DNA of 64,000 nt from Strigamia acuminata (lineage: Eukaryota > Arthropoda > Chilopoda > Geophilomorpha > Linotaeniidae). Each line of letters opens with the position of its first letter. The first letter of the stretch is position 1. Both the position numbers and the translations under genes were made by a program. Location: assembly GCA_949358305.1 (NCBI GenBank), contig OX442314.1, positions 5,955,087 to 6,019,086 on the forward strand, given 5' to 3'. Shown in pieces: positions 1 to 9,235 of this stretch. The notes under the pieces are model-generated. The model made no database searches. It worked only from the letters and a program-made list of their open reading frames with translations, and was not told where the DNA came from.

Positions 1-118
1 CGTTAGAATATTTTTATCCACCAAAAGTTTGTAGACAGCATTTATGGGTATATACTATTTAACCATTGCACAAATATGAATCACCGGTATGCACATCTTT
101 CTGCACCGTCTTTTTCAG

Positions 119-821
119 GGTTTTGTAAATATCCCGGAAGAGCAAGTTAATATTTTGGCACCACTGAAGATGAACTATGGATGGGTTAATATACTAATGG
201 TTAAAATGTTTAAGGTAACAAAGATGAAAAAGATTTTTTTAATGCTTAAACTGACTTAATTTTTACGAAATAGATTGAACGAAGAGATACAAAGCGTAAT
301 CCATGTGAAACAAACAAAGATACTTATGCGAAGTGTCAATCTGCTTGCATGCAGAATAATTTATATCAAATGATTAATTGCAGGTACTTGTAACAGCGTA
401 TTAGACAAATCATTTTGATCCAACTACCGCTTGTTTCAGCTTGCCCTACATGTCAACATCTGCTTTGCCAGATTGCAACACTACACAAGACATTAATCAA
501 GCCAATTACATGTTTTTAAACAATTATGACTCGAATCAAAAAAGATGCAAATGCAAACGGCTTTGTACAAACTTTTTTTACCAAATTTCTGTGCATGATG
601 TGAAATTAGATTATGAGTTTTACACAGTTGTGGAGGTTAAATTAGCAGATAGTTTCATTGAGACCATAACCGAGAAACAGGCGTATCCAACACCTCAATT
701 GCTTAGTGATGTTGGCAGTATTGTAGGCTTAGCTTTGGGAATGTCATTGCTATCTTTTTACATTTGGATTATAAACACTTATAATTGGTTTTTAACTAAA
801 AAAAACTATCAAGTTTATTAA
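119..821 (+). CDS. DEG/ENaC channel gene A, last three coding exons (partial)
   Basis: Three exons are visible: 119-214, 274-383 and 440-821 (stop TAA), with GT-AG borders and phases 0, 0 and 2. They encode the C-terminal half of a degenerin/epithelial sodium channel subunit, a plasma-membrane sodium channel of trimeric type. Exon 274-383 carries the cysteine-rich thumb-like segment (RNPCE, then KCQSAC and INC). The last exon has CKCKRLC, then the second transmembrane helix with the GMS selectivity-filter tripeptide (family G/S-x-S). Exon lengths 96 and 110 nt are identical to those of gene C at 60444 and 60615, and the last exon is clearly similar to that of C. The 5' exons lie outside the window. 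Family assignment is firm; ligand and subclass are unknown. The E0 retrotransposon begins 225 bp past the stop. Confidence 0.9.
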
Positions 822-940
822 AACTATTTTTACCTGAAAGAATTACTTTTAATCACTGCACGAATGACATTAAAGTTTTATCAATTTCAGCACAATCTGG
901 CACAGATTTAAAACAAATTCAAATTGTAATATCAAATTTA

Positions 941-946
941 AATAAA
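941..946 (+). promoter_or_regulatory. Polyadenylation signal AATAAA of gene A
   Basis: A canonical AATAAA lies 120 bp downstream of the gene A stop and about 100 bp before the E0 insertion. If used, gene A still has its own 3' end and does not need to read into the retrotransposon. Confidence 0.5.
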
Positions 947-1296
947 CATTTATCAATAATTCAGATCATTTTTCATTTTGTTGTGTTTGAGCTGAAATGA
1001 ATCAGCACTGTGTGATCTCTTAATCACTTTTGGTGGTAAACACCATGTGACGGTTTACAATGGCTATAAATGCCTATTTTCTTAGAAAGAAGCGCTGTTG
1101 CGCCATTATCATGATATCTCGAAGATATTCTGTGTAAAACTGGTATAATTCCTAAATAAAGATATTTGGGATGTTTCAAATACAAAGATGTTCGTTTATT
1201 ATTAATGAACACTCATTTCTACATGATATAAATATATCACGGCCGAATTACGAAGAGTCGTCTGCTAAAACCCGCATTTGTCAATGCTCCATATTG

Positions 1297-1310
1297 CCAC
1301 TAGATGGCGC
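1297..1310 (+). promoter_or_regulatory. CTCF-like motif CCACTAGATGGCGC in E0 LTR
   Basis: This 14-mer matches the well-known CTCF core (CCANYAGRKGGCR type) essentially completely. It lies about 250 bp into the LTR, and the same site recurs in the other E0 LTR at 49420-49433. Binding is inferred. Confidence 0.5.
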
Positions 1311-1678
1311 GATCGCAATTAGCGGTAAATTCGAATACGAACTTGAAAACCTCATGATTAAATATAAACGTATATTTAATCAAGTGAATAAATTGTGTTA
1401 AATATTAATATAAATATATATTAAATATCTGACATTGTTAAATACAATGTAACTTCCATTTCTGCGGGACAGAATGTTTAGCGATCAATCGGTCAACCGA
1501 TCAATCTGATTGGTGGAACCCATTTCCGGTCCTGGGTATCCAGTTCCGGTTGTAACAAGGATTAGCATAATTTGCATAAATGCTCCTCCGTATCCACTTC
1601 CGGTGATACGGGATTGGAGGAATTCATGGAACCAATGTTCCAATTGGATAGTTGGATTAATCCTTAATCCAGTCAGGT

Positions 1679-1686
1679 TATATAAA
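1679..1686 (+). promoter_or_regulatory. TATA box of E0 LTR
   Basis: TATATAAA follows a stretch of imperfect direct words and lies mid-LTR, where the U3/R border is expected. An identical box lies at 49802-49809. Confidence 0.5.
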
Positions 1687-2963
1687 CCCAAACAACCAGC
1701 CATTCCGCAGCTCTGTTTGATTATTTCTGTTTGGTATTGTTACTTATGAAATATGATTCGTTGTTCACGTAAAAAACCTTTTGGTTCTTTGTTGATTTAT
1801 TCGCAAAGAACCGTTGCATGATTCTACAGAATCATGCCACCGCCGGCAATTGAAGTCGAAGTGCTGGGATTATTATGTTGCATAAATGTTACAGTCTACG
1901 GTTGCGACGCCGAAGGAGAACCCGCCGTTGTGCAATTCAGTATCCTCCGGACAGGACCAAGTTGTCTTTTTCGGTATGAACGTATTCCGTTACCACGAGT
2001 AGCATCGGTATTGTTGAGAATTGGTTCCTTCACCTGATGGTGCCAAAGCAGTCTGTTTTACAGTAACCACGAGTAGCACCAAGTGTTTGGCAAGCTGATT
2101 CTCATGGTATTCGATGCCAAAGCAGTCGGTCTATTATTAGTACCGCGAGAGATTAAACTGCTGTGCGGAGCCGCGAGCTATCGACCCCTGTGTACGTGGT
2201 ACCGTCAACCACTCGATGGACGACCGTGCTGCGACGCCGGGGACGCTTGATACCGTTCTGCATGGCAAGGCGTATATTCTAATCGATGGCAATTGTGTGT
2301 TGCGACGGGAAGATTAATCTTTATCTTTATTTATAACAGTGAAATCTAACTTGGGAACAAGTTAGTCAAAATCAAGTCAAGTAACTCGAATTACTTATAT
2401 ATTGTATTCAATATAATTATTAAGTTGGCGACAACTTAGTTACAAGAACATCCAAATAGGAAAACACAACGATACGAATTAAATATAATTCGTATAGCGG
2501 AATATTGATAACTAAATGAATACATTTAGTTACACCAATATCCTCCCAAAGTTGTGGCGGTGCACATGAGTCAACCGCATCTCTCAGATCATTCGATTCA
2601 TCGACGTGCGATGATATTACACAGCGAACCAAGGAACCAGCGAAGCCGTATCGGACTCCAGGACACAGCCATCCGGCTTAGATGACATCTATAACCAGGT
2701 CGAGCGATGGGAAAACCGCTCCCATCCCATGGACACGTAATGATATTATTATAAAGCCATTTGGCTAACTTGTTGTATAGTTTAAATGATTATTTAACGG
2801 GCCAAATGTCGGCGTTAGTCCTATGTATAAATTAGCTTTGATATTATTGTTTGCCAACAATAAACTGTCTTGTATTTATCTCGTATTATATTCACTGTTA
2901 TTCTATTGCGATCTATTCCCGGTACCATTGTTAAATGGGAGTTGTGGTCGTCACCGTCACACG

Positions 2964-2981
2964 TGGAGGTCCCACCGAGAT
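2964..2981 (+). other. E0 primer binding site (tRNA-Gln-like)
   Basis: TGGAGGTCCCACCGAGAT starts 2 nt after the LTR. Its complement, ATCTCGGTGGGACCTCCA, fits the 3' end of metazoan tRNA-Gln as I remember it, with about one mismatch. Its position fixes E0 on the + strand. Confidence 0.75.
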
Positions 2982-3640
2982 AGGTTGCAATTAATTCAAA
3001 TGAATTGCAACAGTGAATAATTGAGATAAATTTTAACTAAAAGCTTAGTTAAAAACAGACAAGTAGTTTTCAGTTTTACCTCTCATCCGAGAAGTTAAAT
3101 TGATTAAATAGAAACGTTTAAAGTGAAATTTTCCTTCATTATTTTCGTTCGAAAATTTAAGGGATTTCAAAGATCACCAACCCATCTCACACGATCACCG
3201 AGATAGGTTGCAAAGTTTAAATTCATGAGAATTTAATAAAGTGAATTCAGAAATAAATTGAGATTAAAAAACTTTAAATAAGTTTGACAAGTAACAGTTT
3301 CAAAACAAATTTTATTTTCTCGAAGAAAATTAAAAACCCAGCCCTTTACAAAAGGAATTTCGAAATTCCAAACCCATCACAAGTGAAAGTTATATCAAGA
3401 TAGGTTGCAAGTTAATTCGATTGAATTGCAAAAGAGAATTTTGAGATAAATATTTAAACTAAAAAGATTTAGTTAAAAACAGATAAAACAGGTAAATAGA
3501 TTTTCAATTTACATTTTCATGTGAAAAAGTTAGGCTGATAAATTAGAAACGTTTAGTGCATTTTTCTTTTACCATTTTCGTTCGAAAAATTAAAGGAATA
3601 CGAAGTATTTTAAAATAAGAAATCAAAAGTTTCGAGTGAA
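2964..3640 (+). repeat. Imperfect tandem repeat of about 0.2 kb in the E0 leader
   Basis: The words GATAGGTTGCAA begin at 2979, 3202 and 3399. Each is followed by related AT-rich text (a GAATT-type palindrome, then GAGATAAAT or GAGATTAAA, then a CGTTCGAAAA-type word). This suggests about three degenerate copies with spacings of 223 and 197 bp. The first copy overlaps the PBS. Confidence 0.65.
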
Positions 3641-4250
3641 ATAAGAAAACAGATATTTTTTGATGTTTGTTTTATTTGAAAAGCTAAAATACGTACAAAT
3701 TTAGACAGCGGACTTCCTACGAATTTATCTTTACACTTGAAAGCTAAAAACAAGAAAACACCGCAACTATTTAGAAATATTTACAAGAAATTAAGTTTCC
3801 TGTAACGGTACGTCGACGCCGATACCCAGCGACCATGAGCCGTAGCAATACGCGACGATCTCCGTTAAAAGCGTGACCGGAAAGCCCCTCAAAACCTTCG
3901 ACGCAAGGTGCGAACGAATGCTTGGAAATTACGGCGGACAAACGGATAAAAAACAGCGTGGAAATGTTACCGAAGGTTCGTAGAGATTTATTTAAGTATT
4001 GTGAACTTATTTTCCACTGCCGTCGGTACCCAAGATAATTTAGTTGTTTTAAAAAAATAACACACTCCATTTCGCGGAAAAGATTTGCAAATCGAAATAA
4101 ATATTACCTTTATTTTGAAGGAATTAACTATTTTCAAAAGGTATAGTTTTCTTCGGAAAACAATGGAAAATTAAAATGGCGACAAATGAAATTGCCGACC
4201 ACATGGAATAGTATATTTTCGTCGAAAATTAGGAATCACAATAAACAGTT
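3641..4250 (+). other. E0 internal sequence without an intact gene
   Basis: The stretch is AT-rich with a more GC-balanced island at 3790-4040. That island has only broken short frames (for example ATGAGCCGT at 3832, stopped after about 10 codons). It may be gag decay, but I cannot demonstrate homology. It ends at the E1 target duplication AGTT. Confidence 0.4.
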
Positions 4251-4284
4251 TGTGATGATTACAAATCAATAGTTGTCAATGTTC

Positions 4285-4300
4285 ACCATAGATGGCGCTG
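4285..4300 (+). promoter_or_regulatory. CTCF-like motif in E1 5' LTR
   Basis: ACCATAGATGGCGCTG lies 35 bp from the LTR start, in element orientation. The core AGATGGCGC is shared with every other LTR family in the window. Confidence 0.45.
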
Positions 4301-4605
4301 TTTAACCAACGCGCGTATTTCAAACTCGGTTAAAAACTAAAAAGTGTGATAAATAATTATTTAGACACGGTGAATAAAATATAACTATTTTATTCGATAT
4401 AAATTAAGTATTAATTACTTGATGATGTTGATTCTATCGAATCAATGTCCACTTTACTTACCTGTCGAAGGGAACCAATCGGACCCTTCCGGACCCCAAC
4501 TGGGCCCATCTGGACATAGTCACATATTAGGTCCGGACTAGTGACCCACGAATCCGCCGATTCGTACGCTGATTGGCTGTCGCCAATCTAGTAGTTCTAC
4601 AGAAC

Positions 4606-4612
4606 TATATAA
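4606..4612 (+). promoter_or_regulatory. TATA box of E1 5' LTR
   Basis: TATATAA lies about 20 bp downstream of an inverted ATTGG/CCAAT pair, a plausible core promoter at the U3/R border. The 3' LTR copy is at 17065-17071. Confidence 0.55.
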
Positions 4613-5834
4613 GCATCAGTTTTCCACTTCCCCAGGGCTTGGCTTGATAACTGTAAATGTCTGTAATTGAATTGTTGTTATCGTTTGATTTCACTTTCTT
4701 ATCGACACATCAGGCCTCCTCAGCTCTCAATGGATATGTAGACTTACTATCTCGTTATTGCTTGTTGTAAGGCCCATCTGGGAAGGCTAACCTTGTAGAC
4801 ATGTTAACAACATGAAATGGCCCCGTAGTGTTAGCCAGCTGTTCTAAGGGACAGTAGGATTTCATACGGTGGCATAGTATAATGCTCATGCACGGGATTG
4901 ACTAACCCGTTAAATAAATGTCAAACTATATGATCGGTGATAGTCGCATCTATCTGAGCGATTCCTCGGACGAGGGTCAGACGCTCTGCCAAGAGCGTGT
5001 GTGCGGGAGGTCCCACCCGAGCACGAAACAAACACGGACAAATGCTATTCCAGGGCGAATTGCGTATCATAGGTCCTTCCGTACTTTAGTGGTCGGTGAA
5101 TGGCATATTTAAAGGCACACTACGCCGGGTTGGTAGCCCGTGAGAATTGTCCGTGAAGACATTTCGTTAAACAATTACTCAGGTATTGGTAATCCTGGAA
5201 TTGGTAAATCCATAGGAATGTTTACCCGGTGGTTGGTACCACCGATAGCGATGTAAAGCGTACAAACAAATACTCGGCGCCTGATCACGAGATCTTGTCG
5301 TCGTAAGGCATGCTGGCGGATGGAGCCTCAACAACTCCCGCGACGGTCCTGTCGACTGTCGTGACTGTCCCCGCCCCATTAATATTTATACAACAATTCA
5401 TTTGTTGTATTCCACTAATCACTTTGTATTTATTTGACCTGGAATATTCTACAGAATATTCCTTTCCATACGAAGGACTCTTCGTATTATTAGATATTCG
5501 AGCTGCGGACCAAATGCGTCTCCGTAGCGATATTTGTGACGATGCCGCAAGTCAGCCGTATCCCTCTGGCTTCGCCCGGATCCTCAACCAGTTGATGCCG
5601 CCCGTTTACACGCGTCAAGAACCCATTTACTGTTATCATTAATATTTAGTAATAAATATGTTAAGTCACACTAAAACTGTAAGTTATTTCTATTCGATCA
5701 CATATTCATGTTTGTAAAGGCTTCCGTAGCTTATCTCGGTTAGGTTGTTGCTAAACTTAGCAACGTCTTGTATAAACCGAATTATCTATCTTAAAAGGAC
5801 TAATAAATTGGCCCAAAAGTAGAATCGTCACAAG

Positions 5835-5852
5835 TGGAGGTTCTACCGAGAT
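5835..5852 (+). other. E1 primer binding site (tRNA-Gln-like)
   Basis: TGGAGGTTCTACCGAGAT starts 2 nt after the LTR. It has one or two differences from the complement of metazoan tRNA-Gln as remembered, the same primer class as E0, E2 and E3. Confidence 0.75.
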
Positions 5853-6968
5853 AGGCTGCCAAATTTTAAATAAAATTTGAAGTTTTGCATGTCTATGATG
5901 AATTCAAGTGGTGTAACGTTTATGGTGATTTTTGTGTGAAAAATAAATTTCGTTCGAGATTTATAAGTGTTTAATATATTTTATTCTGTTTTAGGACTTC
6001 TCGCAAGAAAAATAAGTGTAATACACTTTATTCCGATTTTCCGTCGGAGAAATTATGTGTTTTAACAAAACTAATAATTTCTACCGCGTGGTCAGGCCTA
6101 AAGGTCCAACCCCGAGAATAGGAGTCTTGCCCGAACTTGTTGAAGTTGGTTCCGCCCGGGTAACGTCATTTTGTCGTCGACAATCTGACAAAACCACGCG
6201 GTCGGGCCTAATTTTGAAAAGTTGACTTGTTGATGGAATTCTTAAAGAATTCTATCAATTTAATAGTTGTTTTAATTTCAGAATATTCTTTTATATGTAT
6301 TTTGCTTGAGACTTCAAGTTAAACCTCAATTTATTTGCCTAAATAAAATAGAAAGAAAATTAACGCTTTTCGAAGGAATTAAAATTTATATTTTATTTCA
6401 AAGTGGGTTTACATTATTTTACAGACTTGATCTACATTAAAATGTTGGTTAAAAATCATGATCTCAAGTCATTGAAATCGAATTTTACGAATGGAATACC
6501 ATTCGAATTTTAGCGAAGAAGAATTCTCGCTGTTTTGTTGCCAAGCAACCCGTGTTGTGCAGAAAAGCCGTCGATTCAAACGAATTGGCGCGTCTTTTGA
6601 AATTACGAGTTTTAAAACTTTAAAAAAAAAAAAAAAAAATTCCATAAAGGTGATCATTCATTTATTAATAAATGTGGTGATATTTTAAATATTTTGAAAA
6701 GTATCCATTTTGTTTGGTGACTACGTCATAACACTGGAATCTGTCAAGATTACGGTTCCACGAACTTGATGATTTCCACCAATCTAGGACGAGATTGGAC
6801 TCTCGCGAGACTAGCGTTGATATTTGACCAATCAGAGAGGTGTATCGAAGTACCCTTACTTCCTTTCGAACTAGTGTGACCACTGCTTCGTTTGCGACCC
6901 TCCTGAACGTTTGCAACTTCATCGTTATCTCTCAGACTTAGGAAATTTTCTTAGTTTTAAGTTTAGTT
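5853..6968 (+). other. E1 leader between PBS and gag
   Basis: No coding frame is supported. A GC-rich island at about 6080-6215 stands out from the AT-rich leader. It has a direct pair of similar blocks (CCGCGTGGTCAGGCC and CCACGCGGTCGGGCC) and is conserved in E2 at about 32940-33090. An 18-A run at 6622-6639 is expanded compared with E2. Confidence 0.5.
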
Positions 6969-9200
6969 ATGACTAATAACCAGCATCACATGAACACCCG
7001 TGGTAAGGAAAGAACTTGTTTGACCGGTGGAATGAATCTATCCGGGTTTATACCTGTTCCTAATGGAATTGAAGAAGTGGGAAACCACGCGGTCCATAAT
7101 GGCGTTTCAAATGAAACAGCCGGACCATCTGGAGAGAATAGAGCTCCACGTGAACCTACTCCGCCTGGAGAAGAGGAATGCATTCCTGAAGGTTCTCATT
7201 TAGGCCGAGGCGGTCTATTATTTTGTCAGGATCACGGTTTGAACCCAAACCAATTTAGATCTTTGACCGAAGTGTTAGATTTTATACACGCGCCTCGTGC
7301 TACGTCGGAGCAATCCCATTCCCCAGCCAGCCAAAGATTAAATAATTTTAGTCCCACTCCTTCGACGCCTATTTCTAGATATAGAAATAAAAATGCACAA
7401 CCTCCTCGTCAAGATCAGTCGAATTTGACACCAGGAGATTTTAATCGTGCTTTTCAACAACGATTACGAGCGAATAACTTCGCTCGCAACCGACAAAGAG
7501 GATTTACAAATCCAGAAAACTTTGAGAATACGTTCAACAGAGCGAATTTGGGTCCGCCTAACATGGCCAACCCTAATCCAAGTTTTCCAAACGGATCAAA
7601 TAGTTGTCCGAATCTCGCTGGAAATTTGAACCCAAATTCAGGTGTGACAAGAGGTCCAAACCGTCGTTTTGACCCAAACTCTAGATTTGCAAACAATTCT
7701 AGTCCAGCACCTAACATGCAAAGGGGTCACCCAGTTCCTCCGAACTCGAATAACCCAAATAATCCTTCTACTGGAACTCCAGGAAATTCAAATAACTATT
7801 TGAATCAGGGTGCGCCAGATAATTCGAACTATCGTCCGAATTTTGGTAATCAAGAAAATTCGAACAACCGCCCGAATTTTGACAATCCGGGTAATTCTAA
7901 TAATCATTCGAATTATGGGAACCGAGGCAATTCGAATAACCATTCGAACTTTGGTAACCACAGCAGGTCAAATCAAGGAGGGTCGAATAATTTCAACCCT
8001 AATAGTGGTGGCTCAAGTCAAAATAACTCGAGTCAACCAAAAAATAATGGCGGGTCGTCAAACGACAACTCGCGCCCCCCTAGTAGTTTTGGAATGACGG
8101 CTGATGACCTCGCGTCAATTGCCACAACCATGCACAAATTAATGCAGGCTGGAAAAAGTTCCGCCACTGTCCCTCAAACTAACAGTTTGAAACCCCCAGA
8201 TATCCCTGTATTCTCAGGAAAAGCAGAAGAAAGCGAACGCTTTCTCAATATTGTAAAAAATGTCGCTTTTCTGCGAAACATGTCACTCGATGACATGCTT
8301 GTTAAAGGCGTTGCTGGTTATCTAACCGAGCAAGCGCATGGTTGGTTTCATGAACGAAGAGAAGATTTTATATCTTGGGAAGTATTTGAACAGGCGTTCA
8401 AAGAACGATTTGTAGCCACTCGACAAGAGCGGACGAACCAACTAACTAAGTTGAAACAACTGGAAACAGAAAGTCTTTACGACTTTATGCACAAATATTA
8501 CCAGTTATGGATATTACAAGACAGTCTTGATGCAAAAGGGGCTGGTTGTCTTTTTATCGGGAGTGTAACTCCTGCTAATGATTTGCTTTTACATACGCAA
8601 GGCATAGCGGATTTACCTCTGACAGAGATTTATTCCGTTATAACGAAAAATAAAGGCTTGTACAGTCGTACAGCTAATGGAGCAAGGGAAAATATCTCCA
8701 ATCCAGTTGTTTTCCCACCTCGGAAAACTGACACTCGTCCTCAGCCGAAGACAAATGCTAAATCTTTAACTTTGGATTCACAAGAACAACTTAATATTTG
8801 TGAAGAAGAGTTACCAGAGGAATGCGAGGCCGTCTATTTAATAAATGGAGTAGTAGATCAGACCAGACGTGGTCAATTAGTTTGTTACCACTGTAAGAAA
8901 CCAGGACACATGCGTCGAGAATGTCCAGATTTAAAACCACGTGCAAAGTTCAACTCTGAAGAGTTGCCAAAACGAAGTACGCCAGATTCCCCGACTGTGG
9001 ATCCTACTTCTAAACGTCCTAATAACAGATGGATAACTCAAGAAGTGTTGGATGCAACACTGGATGCTAAACTTGATGCGAAATTAAATACTTTTGAAAA
9101 TAAGTTACAAACTTCGCTGACTAACTCATTGGCAGAAATGGTCAAGACTTTGATCAAGCCCGAATCTGCTGATTCAAGTGCGACTAGTTCAAAAAACTAG
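6969..9200 (+). CDS. gag: E1 Gag polyprotein (743 aa)
   Basis: This is the structural protein expected to form the intracellular particle that packages element RNA. Residues about 160-370 are very rich in Asn, Ser, Pro and Gly, with repeated NSNN/PNFGN words, probably disordered. Residues about 440-530 carry a retrotransposon-Gag capsid-like region (HGWFHERREDFISW followed by FEQAFKERF). A CCHC zinc knuckle CYHCKKPGHMRREC begins at residue 639 and should bind RNA. A short coiled-coil-like tail ends at SSKN. Start chosen: the ATG at 6969, the first in a long open frame downstream of the leader. The stop TAG sits directly on a slippery heptamer, so pol is read by frameshift. The E2 homologue is 748 aa. 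Confidence 0.95.
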   Translation: MTNNQHHMNTRGKERTCLTGGMNLSGFIPVPNGIEEVGNHAVHNGVSNETAGPSGENRAPREPTPPGEEECIPEGSHLGRGGLLFCQDHGLNPNQFRSLTEVLDFIHAPRATSEQSHSPASQRLNNFSPTPSTPISRYRNKNAQPPRQDQSNLTPGDFNRAFQQRLRANNFARNRQRGFTNPENFENTFNRANLGPPNMANPNPSFPNGSNSCPNLAGNLNPNSGVTRGPNRRFDPNSRFANNSSPAPNMQRGHPVPPNSNNPNNPSTGTPGNSNNYLNQGAPDNSNYRPNFGNQENSNNRPNFDNPGNSNNHSNYGNRGNSNNHSNFGNHSRSNQGGSNNFNPNSGGSSQNNSSQPKNNGGSSNDNSRPPSSFGMTADDLASIATTMHKLMQAGKSSATVPQTNSLKPPDIPVFSGKAEESERFLNIVKNVAFLRNMSLDDMLVKGVAGYLTEQAHGWFHERREDFISWEVFEQAFKERFVATRQERTNQLTKLKQLETESLYDFMHKYYQLWILQDSLDAKGAGCLFIGSVTPANDLLLHTQGIADLPLTEIYSVITKNKGLYSRTANGARENISNPVVFPPRKTDTRPQPKTNAKSLTLDSQEQLNICEEELPEECEAVYLINGVVDQTRRGQLVCYHCKKPGHMRRECPDLKPRAKFNSEELPKRSTPDSPTVDPTSKRPNNRWITQEVLDATLDAKLDAKLNTFENKLQTSLTNSLAEMVKTLIKPESADSSATSSKN

Positions 9201-9231
9201 ATCCGGGGGACGAAGGTTTATTCCATCCCCC
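9191..9231 (+). promoter_or_regulatory. -1 ribosomal frameshift signal between gag and pol of E1
   Basis: The heptamer A AAA AAC (9191-9197) is in the gag frame immediately before the stop TAG. Seven nt after the stop begin, a hairpin can form: GGGGGA (9205-9210) with TCCCCC (9226-9231), plus an inner GAA/TTC pairing. pol is in the -1 frame and is open through this point. The same arrangement is present in E2. Confidence 0.8.
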
Positions 9232-9235
9232 AGAA

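Larger units (their letters stand above)
1046..2961 (+). repeat. E0 5' LTR (1916 bp)
   Basis: The copy runs TGTGACGG to CCGTCACA and matches 49169-52798 once the 1714-bp solo-LTR insertion is removed. It contains a CTCF-like site (1297-1310) and a TATA box (1679-1686). The short ORFs inside it are shadows without coding signs. Confidence 0.95.
4251..5832 (+). repeat. E1 5' LTR (1582 bp)
   Basis: It runs TGTGATGATT to ATCGTCACA and has the same length as 16710-18291. It contains a CTCF-like motif at 4285-4300, paired ATTGG/CCAAT boxes (4571-4587), a TATA box (4606-4612) and AATAAA at 5651-5656. Confidence 0.95.

Noticed and set aside
3771-4070. 99-codon minus-strand ORF in the E0 leader
   Set aside because: It is opposite to element sense and has no domain; the plus strand here has only broken frames.
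5310-5642. 110-codon ORF inside the E1 LTR (also at 17769)
   Set aside because: It lies in LTR noncoding sequence and is identical only because LTRs are copies; the E2 LTR does not keep it.
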